Part shown: piece after piece, positions 51,693 to 60,693 of the stretch
How the letters are laid out: each line of letters begins with the position of its first letter
How positions within the stretch are numbered: position 1 is the first letter of the stretch
Origin: Claveliimonas ammoniilytica
GTDB taxonomy: Bacteria; Bacillota; Clostridia; Lachnospirales; Lachnospiraceae
Length of the DNA: 64,000 nucleotides
Reading direction: 5' to 3'
NCBI RefSeq assembly: GCF_025567415.1
Contig: NZ_JAOQJV010000001.1
Location: 310,001 to 374,000 of the forward strand
Made by a program: the position numbers and the translations under genes
Notes under the pieces: model-generated
The model's input: only the letters and a program-made list of their open reading frames with translations
The model's database searches: none
What the model was told of the DNA's origin: nothing

Positions 51693-52685
51693 TTAATTTC
51701 TCCTCTTACCGTGTTCTCTGCCACGCGACTTCTTTGACTCATAATCTTCGTATGCCTTTACAATCTGCTGTACCAGTGGATGTCTAACTACATCCTTGCT
51801 GGTAAGCTTGCATACCGAGATCTCTTCAATCTTTTTGACAACATTAATGGCCACATCTAATCCGGAAGTCTGACCTGCCGGAAGATCCTTCTGCGTCGAA
51901 TCTCCGGTAATAACTACCTTAGAGCCAAATCCAATACGCGTCAGAAACATCTTCATCTGCGCAGGTGTAGTATTCTGTGCTTCATCCAGGATAATAAAGG
52001 CATTGTCAAGTGTACGGCCTCGCATGTATGCAAGAGGCGCCACCTCGATCAGACCTTTTTCTGAATTCTTAAGAAAACTTTCCGCTCCCATGATCTGATA
52101 CAGTGCATCATACAATGGGCGCAGATACGGATCAATCTTACTCTGCAGATCACCCGGCAGGAAACCAAGCTTCTCTCCCGCTTCAATCGCTGGTCTTGTC
52201 AGAATGATCCTCCCTACTTCATTATTCTTAAATGCAGTAATGGCCATCGCCATTGCAAGATATGTTTTACCTGTTCCGGCAGGTCCAAGCCCAAATACGA
52301 TCATCTGTTTCCGGATCGCATCTACATATTTCTTCTGTCCCAATGTCTTAGGCTTGATAGGTTTCCCCTGCAATGTATGACAGATAATGTCATCATCAAT
52401 CTCAAGTACTTTACCTTCGCTCTGTTCCATAGAAAGTGCCAGTGTGTAATTCACGTTCTGTTCCTGAATCTGATTGCCACGTCTTGCAAGCGCCGTAAGC
52501 TGTTCCAGTACACTTTTCGCCTGCAGTGCCACAGTCTCTTCACCCAGAATCTTCACAGTGTCATCTCTGGCAATCAGAGTCACGTGCAATGTTCGTTCTA
52601 TTTTCTTTGCAAATGCATCAAATTGTCCGAATACATTTGCCTGATGCTCAGCAGGAATATCTACTGTTGTTTCAATCATCCCCAT
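51693..52685 (-). CDS. phoH: PhoH family ATPase
   Basis: The 330-residue protein has a short KH-like N-terminal region and the PhoH P-loop ATPase: GPAGTGKTYLAMAMA (Walker A), RPAIEAGEKLGFLPGD, IILDEAQNTTPAQMKMFLTR (Walker B) and ITGDSTQKDLP. It is probably an RNA-linked ATPase acting with YbeY. It overlaps yqfD by 14 bases and has GGAGG upstream. The yqfC-yqfD-phoH-ybeY order is typical of Firmicutes. Confidence 0.95.
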   Translation of the reverse strand: MGMIETTVDIPAEHQANVFGQFDAFAKKIERTLHVTLIARDDTVKILGEETVALQAKSVLEQLTALARRGNQIQEQNVNYTLALSMEQSEGKVLEIDDDIICHTLQGKPIKPKTLGQKKYVDAIRKQMIVFGLGPAGTGKTYLAMAMAITAFKNNEVGRIILTRPAIEAGEKLGFLPGDLQSKIDPYLRPLYDALYQIMGAESFLKNSEKGLIEVAPLAYMRGRTLDNAFIILDEAQNTTPAQMKMFLTRIGFGSKVVITGDSTQKDLPAGQTSGLDVAINVVKKIEEISVCKLTSKDVVRHPLVQQIVKAYEDYESKKSRGREHGKRRN

Positions 52686-53907
52686 CTGTGTTATCCTCCA
52701 TAATACTGATCGGCTGAGGAACTGCTATATCAGTAATAACCGTAAGCTGTCCGAAAGCCCTGGCGCAAACGCGCCCTGTGTATATTTTAACATCATTCGA
52801 GATAATTTCTACCCTTTTTTTCCCCAGAGTCTCTGTAAAATGCTGATAGTTCATGCTAAGTATCTTTTGTAGTCCTTTCCCGGTATGTTTTTTTTGCTCT
52901 ATATAGTAATACCGGCCAATCCGACTCCCAATCCGTACAGGAATCGAAAAATGTTCTCCAAGAGAAAAGTTCTTTTCCAGGGTGTAGATTTCCGCCTGAT
53001 CTGATATTTTATCCGATTTTCCGCTGTTAAGATACAGATTTCCAATCTGGAGATATGGTTCTGCTTGCTGAAAATCATAATATACCTTTTCTGGATACTG
53101 AACGTTTTCCGTGTCTTCGTATTCCAGAATTGTCCGTGCTCTGATATCTGCATCTGCCTTTTGATACTGATAGCCTATCGTCTCTCCGTCGTCACCAACC
53201 ACAGGTACTGCGCCGCTTACAAGGATCTGTCCCTTTTCAACGGTATCCCCCTTTTTTACCAGCGGAATTCCTTTTCGTACAATCATACTTTCTATAATAC
53301 CACTTCGTTCTGCAACCAGATCATTTCCATCCTGCTGCATAACTGCATAATCAGTGCCTTCATCTCCGGAATCTTCATTTTCTCTTACCCGCACATTTAA
53401 TGTGCTGCCGTCTACCGAGACCGATACCCAGATGATTCTGTCATGGGACTTTCTCAGTAATGTGGCAATATCAGTGCAATCTACACTGGATATCAGAATA
53501 CCTGGTCGTATCTTGTAATCTGCGAGGAATTCTTCCAGGGCTTCATCCGTGTATCTTCGATTACCGGTAATATCAATCTCCCAGATAAAAAGGGACATAA
53601 GATAAATAAATCCTGCCGCGCATACCGCTCCACCAAAGAGCACTTTTCTTTTCCTGTGCTGAAACAGAAAAAAAGGGAATCCATACCGTTTTATAATCAC
53701 AGCACGAACTCCTGTCTTTTTTAAAATCGGTTTTAACATGCGAAAATCCGAGATACTGATATTCATTTCGTAGAAGTCCTGAACTGGCTGAATATTCCAG
53801 ATATAGATGTTCCGGTGCATACAGGCATTCAAAAACCTTTCAGGTGAAAAGCCGGAGATGCGGATGCGCAGGCTTCCCCTGAAATAACCTATAACCTTTT
53901 CAATCAC
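52672..53907 (-). CDS. yqfD: Sporulation protein YqfD
   Basis: This 411-residue membrane protein has a basic N-terminal region, one hydrophobic segment at about residues 93-112, and a long extracellular part with IDITGNRRYTDEALEEFL and VVAERSGIIESMIVRKGIPLVKKGD elements. These match YqfD, a sigma-E-dependent protein needed for spore formation in Bacillus. I chose GTG at 53907, with GAGGAGTGGG upstream, giving a length close to Bacillus YqfD (about 400); the frame extends further but without a site. It follows yqfC by 13 bases. Confidence 0.92.
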   Translation of the reverse strand: MIEKVIGYFRGSLRIRISGFSPERFLNACMHRNIYIWNIQPVQDFYEMNISISDFRMLKPILKKTGVRAVIIKRYGFPFFLFQHRKRKVLFGGAVCAAGFIYLMSLFIWEIDITGNRRYTDEALEEFLADYKIRPGILISSVDCTDIATLLRKSHDRIIWVSVSVDGSTLNVRVRENEDSGDEGTDYAVMQQDGNDLVAERSGIIESMIVRKGIPLVKKGDTVEKGQILVSGAVPVVGDDGETIGYQYQKADADIRARTILEYEDTENVQYPEKVYYDFQQAEPYLQIGNLYLNSGKSDKISDQAEIYTLEKNFSLGEHFSIPVRIGSRIGRYYYIEQKKHTGKGLQKILSMNYQHFTETLGKKRVEIISNDVKIYTGRVCARAFGQLTVITDIAVPQPISIMEDNTDGDD

Positions 53908-53920
53908 GTATACCCACTCC

Positions 53921-54190
53921 TCAGTTTTTAAATTCAACCGCAATAATTCGTCCACGTATAAGCATTTCCAGATTTGTATAGTATTCAATCCACAGATTTT
54001 TACCCTTTATGCATACTTCACCACTCCCAGTCTGTACGCGGATCAGTAATTCCGAATACTCCTGAATCCCCCTGTAATTTTCTATCGTAAGTTCCGTCCG
54101 CCCGGTCAGCGTCAAAATAGGAGCTTTTAACGCTACATCCTTTGGCATTTCTGCTGCATCGGATACGTGATCAATCAATTTATCTTTCAT
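53921..54190 (-). CDS. yqfC: Sporulation protein YqfC
   Basis: This 89-residue protein has the family pattern: a helical start (MKDKLIDHVSDAAEMPKDV), then a beta-rich body (LTGRTELTIENYRGI; VCIKGKNLWIEYYTNLEMLIRGRI). Its length fits Bacillus YqfC. The ATG at 54190 has no ribosome site and directly follows a terminator-like hairpin. A second in-frame ATG at 54229 has GGAGA upstream but lies in the hairpin stem and adds 13 residues. The start is therefore uncertain. It pairs with yqfD. Confidence 0.82.
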   Translation of the reverse strand: MKDKLIDHVSDAAEMPKDVALKAPILTLTGRTELTIENYRGIQEYSELLIRVQTGSGEVCIKGKNLWIEYYTNLEMLIRGRIIAVEFKN

Positions 54191-54235
54191 AAAATAAAGC
54201 CACACATAGTTTTGTAATATCCTATGCATGGCTTT
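54191..54235 (-). terminator. Terminator-like hairpin between fprA and yqfC
   Basis: In the - direction AAAGCCA pairs with TGGCTTT, with an inner CATA/TATG pairing, followed by ATTTT. It ends about 35 bases after the fprA stop and touches the yqfC start codon. Confidence 0.75.
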
Positions 54236-54270
54236 CTCCGACTATTCAAATATATCATTTTGAAGCTGTA

Positions 54271-55431
54271 TTATTTGCTCCACAACTCATCTGCGAGAGC
54301 TTTGATCTGTGCTTTTGTCTCCTCTTTTACACCTGACTTAATAGTTACGGCTGTCTCCGTCCAGGTAAGATTCTTACAGCCTTCCATCATAGACTTAATA
54401 TTCTTGGCTGCAACCGGAGCCCAGGAACCATTCTCAATGATACCTATTGTACGGTTCTGGAAGTTACGCTCTTTCAGCCCATCAATAAATGTCTGCATAA
54501 ATGGAAAAACTCCACCATTATAAGTAATGGTTGCAAGTACCAGCTTACCATGGCGAAATGCATCTTCGATACACTCTGCCATATCTTCTCTTGCAAGATC
54601 AGCAACTACTACACGTGGGCATCCATTGGCCTTCAGCTCTTCGCCAAGAAGTTCAGCTGCTTTCTTCGTATTGCCATAGACAGATGCATAAGCAATCATA
54701 ACGCCTTCTGTCTCTACACCGTAAGATGACCACGTCTGGTAAAGATCCAGATAATAACCAAGATTTTCTGTCAGTATCGGTCCGTGCAGTGGACAGATCT
54801 TTTCAATATCAAGAGTGACTGCCTTCTTTAACAGAGCTTGCACCTGCGCGCCATACTTTCCAACGATTCCGAAGTAATATCTTCTTGCTTCACATGCCCA
54901 GTCTTCTTCTACATCCAGCGCACCAAATTTACCAAAGGCGTCTGCTGAAAAGAGAATCTTATCCTTGCTGTCGTATGTGACCATAACTTCTGGCCAGTGT
55001 ACCATTGGTGCAAATACAAATGTAAGCTCATGACTTCCAAGTGAGAGTGTACCGTTATTCGTCACAACTTCCTGTTTGTCTGCAAGATTTAAGCCAAAGA
55101 AATTCTCAATCATCTGAAATGTCTTGGCATTACCTACAACCTTAGCCTCTGGATATGCTTCGACAAATTTTGTGATATTCGCAGAATGATCCGGTTCCAT
55201 ATGCTGAACTACCAGATAATCCGGCTTTCTGTCTCCGAGTATTTCTGCTACGTTAGCAAGCCATTCCTCACCAAAATTCACATCTACCGTATCCATTACC
55301 GCAATCTTCTCGTCCATAATTACATAAGAATTATATGCCATACCATTCGGTACTGCAAACTGTCCTTCAAACAGATCCACCTGATGGTCATTGACGCCTG
55401 CGTAATATATATCTTCTGTTATCTTCTTCAT
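54271..55431 (-). CDS. fprA: FprA-type flavodiiron protein (oxygen/NO reductase)
   Basis: This 386-residue cytoplasmic enzyme detoxifies O2 or NO in anaerobes. The metallo-beta-lactamase domain carries the diiron ligands in VVQHMEPDHSAN (HxExDH) with APMVHWPE and CPLHGPI. From about 252 a flavodoxin domain follows (IAYASVYGNTKKAAE, the FMN phosphate loop). There is no C-terminal rubredoxin, so an external donor is needed. AAGGAGG precedes the ATG. Confidence 0.95.
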   Translation of the reverse strand: MKKITEDIYYAGVNDHQVDLFEGQFAVPNGMAYNSYVIMDEKIAVMDTVDVNFGEEWLANVAEILGDRKPDYLVVQHMEPDHSANITKFVEAYPEAKVVGNAKTFQMIENFFGLNLADKQEVVTNNGTLSLGSHELTFVFAPMVHWPEVMVTYDSKDKILFSADAFGKFGALDVEEDWACEARRYYFGIVGKYGAQVQALLKKAVTLDIEKICPLHGPILTENLGYYLDLYQTWSSYGVETEGVMIAYASVYGNTKKAAELLGEELKANGCPRVVVADLAREDMAECIEDAFRHGKLVLATITYNGGVFPFMQTFIDGLKERNFQNRTIGIIENGSWAPVAAKNIKSMMEGCKNLTWTETAVTIKSGVKEETKAQIKALADELWSK

Positions 55432-55506
55432 GCTGATACAGCCTCCTTCGATTCACAATTTCTTACATCATACTGCCTCTTTCGGGAAAATGCAAGACAG
55501 TCGCAT

Positions 55507-56883
55507 TTATTTTCCTGTCGGTTTCTGTATCTTCTTCAGTGCATCCCTGAAACGCACCCGAAATAACAGTACCGTAAATGTAATTGCAAAGAAATCTGCG
55601 ATTGGTTCAGCCATATAGACTGCCATAGTCCGGTCAGAGTTCCATATCATTGGAACGATATAGATTAATGGGATCAGAAGAACGAACTTACGCACAACTG
55701 CAACAATAATGGATTCCAGTGCCTTTCCCAGTGAATTAAACGTAATCTGGCAGGATATCTGAATCCCGAACAGGAACATAACCGCCATATAGATGCGAAG
55801 TGCCGGAATCGTGAATTCAATTAATTCAGCATTGGATGTGAAAATTCCGGCAAACACACCCGGTATCAGCATTACCAATGCCCAGAGTACTGTTGCATAG
55901 ATCATATTGATTTTTAAAAGCAGCCAGAAGGCAGCTTTGACTCTTTCAGCATTGGATGCCCCATAATTGTAACTGATGATCGGCTGTGCTCCCTGAGACA
56001 ATCCCTGTAGCGGAAGCATTGCAAACTGCATAACACTTGTAAGAATCGTCATAGCTCCTACTGCAATGTCCCCGCCATATCGTTGCAGCGAAGAATTGAA
56101 GCAGATGGAAATAACGCTTTCACTCGCCTGCATGATAAAGGTTGCGAGTCCAAGTGCCAGACAAGGCAAAATAATCCCAGGTATCAGACGCAAGTTCTCT
56201 TTTCGTATACGGATAAAACTCTTCCTGCCACATAAGAATGCAACCACCCAGATACAAGACAGTGCCTGCGAAATGATCGTTGCAAGTGCTGCTCCCCGTA
56301 CATCCATATGCAGTCCAAAGATAAAGATCGGATCCAGAATGATATTACTTACAGCTCCGATTAATACAGAATACATACCTGTCTTTGCAAATCCCTGTGC
56401 GGTAATAAATGCATTCATGCCCAGAGTCAGTTCCACAAATATCGTTCCGATCGCATAAATATTCATATAGCTGGAAGCATATCCGATGGTATTCTCGCTT
56501 GCGCCAAACGCAAGTAAAAGGCCCCGATTCCATTTCAAGAGAATTGCTGTAAGGATCAATGATACAATGATCTGCAACGCAAAACAGTTACCAAGAATCT
56601 GTTCTGCTGTATGCTGTTCTTTCTTTCCCATATAGATAGATGCCCTGGGTGCTCCACCGTATCCTACCAGCGCCGCAAATGCTGATACGATCAGAATCAA
56701 AGGCATACATACGCCGACACCTGTCAGTGCTGAGGCTCCGATGCCCGGAATATGTCCAATATAAATACGGTCTACGATGTTATATAACATATTAATAAAC
56801 TGTGCTGCCAGGGTTGGCAGTGCAAGCTTCAACAATAATTTTCCTATTGGTTCCTTTTCCAGGAAATCTTTATTTTCACTCAT
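55507..56883 (-). CDS. MATE family efflux transporter
   Basis: This is a 458-residue integral membrane protein with about 12 helices in two homologous halves. It has LALPTLAAQFINMLYNIVDRIYIGHIPG at the N-terminus by spaced elements and GLSQGAQPIISYNYGA in the second half, typical of MATE drug/cation antiporters. The substrate is unknown. It lies between rlmH and fprA; the 75-base gap before fprA holds the fprA ribosome site but no clear terminator. Confidence 0.92.
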   Translation of the reverse strand: MSENKDFLEKEPIGKLLLKLALPTLAAQFINMLYNIVDRIYIGHIPGIGASALTGVGVCMPLILIVSAFAALVGYGGAPRASIYMGKKEQHTAEQILGNCFALQIIVSLILTAILLKWNRGLLLAFGASENTIGYASSYMNIYAIGTIFVELTLGMNAFITAQGFAKTGMYSVLIGAVSNIILDPIFIFGLHMDVRGAALATIISQALSCIWVVAFLCGRKSFIRIRKENLRLIPGIILPCLALGLATFIMQASESVISICFNSSLQRYGGDIAVGAMTILTSVMQFAMLPLQGLSQGAQPIISYNYGASNAERVKAAFWLLLKINMIYATVLWALVMLIPGVFAGIFTSNAELIEFTIPALRIYMAVMFLFGIQISCQITFNSLGKALESIIVAVVRKFVLLIPLIYIVPMIWNSDRTMAVYMAEPIADFFAITFTVLLFRVRFRDALKKIQKPTGK

Positions 56884-56942
56884 GTTACTTCCTTATGCTC
56901 CTTTGTAAATTTTGTTTTGCAAGGACTGTTTATATATGGATC

Positions 56943-57422
56943 TTATTTGTGATATGGTTCGTGATTTATGATCCGATAGCTACGGTAAATCTGTTCCAGA
57001 AGAATGACGCGCATTAACTGATGTGGAAATGTCATCTTTGAAAAGCTCAGTGCATAATCCGATCTCTTTAATATTTCCCTGCCAAGACCAATGGATCCAC
57101 CAATGATAAATATAATATGGCTGGTTCCCTGCACGCCAAGTTTCTCAATCTTTTCTGCCATCTCCTCAGAAGTCAGCATTTTCCCGGCTATTTCCAGTGT
57201 GATCACATAAGCATCTTCCTTTATATACTTCAGGATCCGTTCGCCTTCTTTGTCCCGGATGGCATCTTCTACGGTGTCACTTGCGTTATCTGGTGTCTTT
57301 TCATCTGCCACTTCCACAATCTCCAGTTTGCAGTAACGACTCAGACGCTTGCTATATTCTGCAATCGCATCTTTCAGATATTTTTCTTTAATCATCCCTA
57401 CAGTTATCAGTGTTATTTTCAT
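56943..57422 (-). CDS. rlmH: 23S rRNA (pseudouridine1915-N3)-methyltransferase RlmH
   Basis: This 159-residue SPOUT methyltransferase acts on the ribosome at pseudouridine 1915. It has MKITLITVGMIKEKYLKDAI at the start by spaced elements, FIIGGSIGLG (SAM knot), SFSKMTFPHQLMRVILLEQIYR and a C-terminal HEPYHK. I chose ATG at 57422, giving the exact family length (159); a longer frame to 57491 is rejected. The target pseudouridine lies in helix 69, and an RluD-family enzyme encoded in this window is its likely maker. Confidence 0.96.
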   Translation of the reverse strand: MKITLITVGMIKEKYLKDAIAEYSKRLSRYCKLEIVEVADEKTPDNASDTVEDAIRDKEGERILKYIKEDAYVITLEIAGKMLTSEEMAEKIEKLGVQGTSHIIFIIGGSIGLGREILKRSDYALSFSKMTFPHQLMRVILLEQIYRSYRIINHEPYHK

Positions 57423-57462
57423 CGAATTCTCCATTCTCATATTTTTAGCGATACAGTATATT

Positions 57463-57491
57463 ATCATAGCATCAGAAGTGAAGATAAGCAA
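57463..57491 (-). promoter_or_regulatory. rlmH promoter
   Basis: On the - strand TTGCTT (57486-57491) and TATGAT (57463-57468) are 17 bases apart, about 40 bases before the rlmH start and after the nadC terminator. Confidence 0.55.
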
Positions 57492-57511
57492 ACACTTTAA
57501 ATCGTTGCAGA

Positions 57512-57545
57512 CAAAAAAGACTGCGCAATAATACGCAGCCTTTTA
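57512..57545 (-). terminator. Terminator of the nadABC operon
   Basis: GGCTGCG pairs with CGCAG-C, with TATTATTG in the loop, followed by TTTTTT in the - direction. It lies 14 bases after the nadC stop. Confidence 0.88.
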
Positions 57546-57558
57546 CAGACAATATAAT

Positions 57559-58410
57559 TTATACTGCATGCAAATTCTTCAGTGAAATATCAAGAATTGG
57601 TGCAGAGTGAGTCAGTGCTCCGCTGGAAATATAATCTACGCCAAGTTCCGTAAGTCTTGCGATATTCTCTTTTGTCACATTACCGGAACATTCTGTCTCT
57701 GCACGTCCACCAATCATTCGGATCGCTTCTTTCATGGTATCCGTATCCATATTGTCAAGCATGATAATATCGGCACCGGCTTCTACCGCTTCTTTTACCA
57801 TGGCAAGATTCTCTACCTCAATCTCAATCTTTCGTACAAATGGAGCATAGTCCTTTGCCATCTGCACTGCCTTTGTTACATTTCCGGCAGCTCCAATATG
57901 ATTATCTTTCAGAAGCACACCATCTGACAGATTGTACCGATGATTATATCCGCCTCCCGTACGCACTGCATATTTTTCGAATATGCGCATATTCGGTGTC
58001 GTCTTGCGGGTATCCAGAAGCTTGATCTTTGTACCTTCCAAAAGCTTTGCTACGGAATGTGTATAGGTTGCAATGCCACTCATTCTCTGGAGATAGTTCA
58101 GTGCCACACGTTCTCCGGATAAAAGTACCCGGATATCTCCTGTGACAATTCCCATAAGTTGTCCTTCTTCAACAGCATCCCCATCTTTACAATAGAAGGT
58201 CACTCCTGTCCTTTCATCCAATAATTCAAAGACACGTTTAAATACTTCCAGACCTGAAATAATACCATTCTGCTTACATATCAGCTGCACTTCACCCTTT
58301 ACATATTCTTTCATAACTGAATTAGTAGTCACATCTTCACTGGATATATCTTCTTTTAATGCTTCCAGAATCAGATGATCTGCCTGCAAACGCATTGTTA
58401 TTTCGTTCAT
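57559..58410 (-). CDS. nadC: Nicotinate-nucleotide pyrophosphorylase (quinolinate phosphoribosyltransferase) NadC
   Basis: NadC turns quinolinate and PRPP into nicotinate mononucleotide. The 283-residue protein has EDITSEDVTTNS-like start residues, LLDTRKTTPNMR, YAVRTGGGYNHRYNLSDGVLLKDNH (by spaced elements), IEIEVENL and DIIMLDN, which are all family landmarks. It overlaps nadB by four bases (ATGA) and ends the nadA-nadB-nadC operon. NadD at 12.7 kb takes the product onward. Confidence 0.96.
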   Translation of the reverse strand: MNEITMRLQADHLILEALKEDISSEDVTTNSVMKEYVKGEVQLICKQNGIISGLEVFKRVFELLDERTGVTFYCKDGDAVEEGQLMGIVTGDIRVLLSGERVALNYLQRMSGIATYTHSVAKLLEGTKIKLLDTRKTTPNMRIFEKYAVRTGGGYNHRYNLSDGVLLKDNHIGAAGNVTKAVQMAKDYAPFVRKIEIEVENLAMVKEAVEAGADIIMLDNMDTDTMKEAIRMIGGRAETECSGNVTKENIARLTELGVDYISSGALTHSAPILDISLKNLHAV

Positions 58411-59594
58411 ACTGTTATTTCCTCATTTCTCTCAGACTTAATCTTTTCTGCAGCACGTTTGGCAAATACCAGACTCTCCAGAAGGGAGTTACTGGCAAGC
58501 CGGTTGGCTCCATGGACACCATTACAGCTGGTCTCTCCGACTGCAAAAAGATGGTTCATAGACGTATGACTGTCTTTATCTACCCAGATGCCGCCCATAA
58601 AATAATGCTGCGCAGGGACTACAGGAATCCATTCTTTTGTTACATCATATCCTTCTTCCAGACAACGTTCATAGATATTCGGAAAATGTTTCATGATGAT
58701 CTCTTTGTCAATATGCTCCAGAGAAAGCCATACATGAGAAGTATGATCCTTTTCCATCTGTTTCTGGATGGCTTTGGTAACTACATCTCTTGGCAGCAGT
58801 TCATCCACAAAACGCTCACCATTCTTATCATACAGGAGTGCACCCTCGCCACGGACTGACTCAGAGATCAGGAAACTTCTTCCCGGTTTTTCCGTATACA
58901 GTGTTGTCGGATGTATCTGTACATAATCCAGATGTTCCAGTTTAATATGATGTTTTTTAGAAATCTCGATTGCATCTCCTGTCAAATGCGGAAAATTTGT
59001 CGAATGCTCATAACATCCTCCGATACCGCCGCTGGCAAAAATGGTATGCTCCGCATGGATTATAAGTTCTTCTCCGTCTTTTGTCTCAGCAACAATTCCT
59101 TCACATCCATCTGCATCTTCCAGAATATCCTTCATGGTCGTATATTCCAGAATCGTAATATTTTTACGTCTCTTCACCTGATGTAATAACTTTGTGGTGA
59201 TTTCTTTACCAGTAATATCTTCATGAAACAAGATACGTGGTCTGGAATGTGCTCCTTCTCTTGTAAATAGAAGCTTGCCATCCTTCTGTGCAAATTCTAC
59301 ACCATATCCGATCAGATCTCGAATAATCTCCTGTGAACTCCGGATCATAATATCTACGGACTCCTTACGGTTCTCATAATGCCCGGCTCTCATGGTATCT
59401 TCAAAATAACTGTCATAATCCTGATTATCCCGCAGGACACAGATACCTCCCTGTGCCAGGAAAGAATCACTGCTTTCCAAATCTGACTTTGTGATCAGCA
59501 GAATCTTCATATCTTCCGGAAGATTCAGTGCCGCAAAACATCCGCTGACACCTGTTCCCACAATGACTGTATCTGTATTATATTTCATCTTCAT
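58407..59594 (-). CDS. nadB: L-aspartate oxidase NadB, short form
   Basis: NadB oxidises aspartate to iminoaspartate for quinolinate synthesis. The 395-residue flavoprotein has VIVGTGVSGCFAAL (FAD fold), LAQGGICV, FTREGAHSRPRILF, HPTTLY, SVRGEGALL and a C-terminal FAVGETSCNGVHGANRLASNSLLESLVF. It stops about 20 residues after this motif. The extra C-terminal helical domain of the 530-residue enterobacterial enzyme is absent. In an anaerobe the electron acceptor is probably fumarate or a quinone-like carrier rather than O2. AAGGAG precedes the ATG closely. Confidence 0.93.
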   Translation of the reverse strand: MKMKYNTDTVIVGTGVSGCFAALNLPEDMKILLITKSDLESSDSFLAQGGICVLRDNQDYDSYFEDTMRAGHYENRKESVDIMIRSSQEIIRDLIGYGVEFAQKDGKLLFTREGAHSRPRILFHEDITGKEITTKLLHQVKRRKNITILEYTTMKDILEDADGCEGIVAETKDGEELIIHAEHTIFASGGIGGCYEHSTNFPHLTGDAIEISKKHHIKLEHLDYVQIHPTTLYTEKPGRSFLISESVRGEGALLYDKNGERFVDELLPRDVVTKAIQKQMEKDHTSHVWLSLEHIDKEIIMKHFPNIYERCLEEGYDVTKEWIPVVPAQHYFMGGIWVDKDSHTSMNHLFAVGETSCNGVHGANRLASNSLLESLVFAKRAAEKIKSERNEEITV

Positions 59595-59602
59595 ACATCT
59601 CC

Positions 59603-60508
59603 TTACTTGCCAAGCTCTAGCATGCGCTCCAGAGGTTTCTTGGAATTCTCACGCAGACTATCTGTTACATGCACCTGATTGTCGCCTGTCTTCAGTACAT
59701 GTAATACTTTTTCCAACGTGTTTTTCTTCATGTTCGGACATACAGGTACCGTCTCCGGATAGTAAAATTGTTTATCCGGATTGTTCTGTGTCAGTTTGTA
59801 ATGTACTCCTTCTTCAGTACAGATAATAAACTCCTGACGGTCACTGTCCGTCGCATAATTAATAATGCCGGATGTACTTCCGATATAATCAGCAATTGCT
59901 AAAATCTCCTGTCTGCATTCTGGATGCGCAAGCACCAGTGCATCCGGATGTTCATCTTTTGCCTTCAGCACCTCGTCTGCTTCCATGCGTTCATGGGTTG
60001 GACAGAATCCCTCGTTGAAGATAAAATGCTTCTCCGGAACCTGATCTGCTATGTAATGAGCCAGATTCCTGTCAGGAATAAAGTATATATTCTTGTTTGG
60101 CAGTTTCTTTACAATCTTAACTGCATTCGCAGATGTCACGCACACATCTGAATACTCCTTTAATTCAGCTGTGGAATTGATGTAGCAGACAACTGCCACA
60201 TCTTCGTAAGTCTCACGCACTTTTTTAATACGATCAATATCTGCCATATGAGCCATCGAACAATCGGCCTGCAGATCTGGCATAAGCACCGTTTTCTCTG
60301 GATTGAGAATCTTTGCACTCTCTCCCATAAAGGATACTCCGCAGAATACGATTGTCTTAGCGGTAAGTTCTGTAGCCACACGGCTCAGATAAAAAGAATC
60401 TCCTATATAGTCTGCGATGTCCTGCACTTCCGGTCTCACATAGTAATGTGCAAGGATGACTGCATCTTTTTCTTTTTTTAATTTCTTGATCTCGTCTGTA
60501 ATATTCAT
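59603..60508 (-). CDS. nadA: Quinolinate synthase NadA
   Basis: NadA condenses iminoaspartate and dihydroxyacetone phosphate to quinolinate, using a [4Fe-4S] cluster. The 301-residue protein has AHYYVRPEVQDIADYIGDS near residue 20 by spaced elements. Cluster cysteines lie in FCGVSFMGESAKIL, AVVCYINSTAE and AHPECRQEI, with MPNMKKNTL-like CPNMKKNTLEK near the end. I chose ATG at 60508, with AGGAGG upstream, over an upstream in-frame start. It is first in the operon. Confidence 0.96.
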   Translation of the reverse strand: MNITDEIKKLKKEKDAVILAHYYVRPEVQDIADYIGDSFYLSRVATELTAKTIVFCGVSFMGESAKILNPEKTVLMPDLQADCSMAHMADIDRIKKVRETYEDVAVVCYINSTAELKEYSDVCVTSANAVKIVKKLPNKNIYFIPDRNLAHYIADQVPEKHFIFNEGFCPTHERMEADEVLKAKDEHPDALVLAHPECRQEILAIADYIGSTSGIINYATDSDRQEFIICTEEGVHYKLTQNNPDKQFYYPETVPVCPNMKKNTLEKVLHVLKTGDNQVHVTDSLRENSKKPLERMLELGK

Positions 60509-60522
60509 CTCAGTTTCCTCCT

Positions 60523-60586
60523 GTTTACAGCTACACTGTTGACAATTATAGCACATGTATCAACATGTGACAAGACAGTTGTAAAC
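60523..60586 (-). promoter_or_regulatory. nadABC promoter flanked by an inverted repeat
   Basis: On the - strand TTGTCA (60568-60573) and TATAAT (60545-60550) have a 17-base spacer that contains CATGTTGATACATG. GTTTACAG (60523-60530) and TTGTAAAC (60579-60586) form outward arms around the promoter. Control by an NAD-sensing repressor such as NiaR is plausible but not shown. Confidence 0.65.
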
Positions 60587-60620
60587 TACAAATATATGAC
60601 AAAATCTAAAATATTATTTC

Positions 60621-60660
60621 AAGAAACAAATAAGGAGACTATATTTCTATAATCTCCTCA
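60621..60660 (-). terminator. Terminator of the nfnA-nfnB operon
   Basis: In the - direction GGAGATTATA pairs with TATAGTCTCC (one mismatch) across GAAA, followed by TTATTTGTTT. It lies about 35 bases after the nfnB stop. Confidence 0.75.
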
Positions 60661-60693
60661 AAATCATCGTAATCTTTCAGTATTTAGTTTGTT

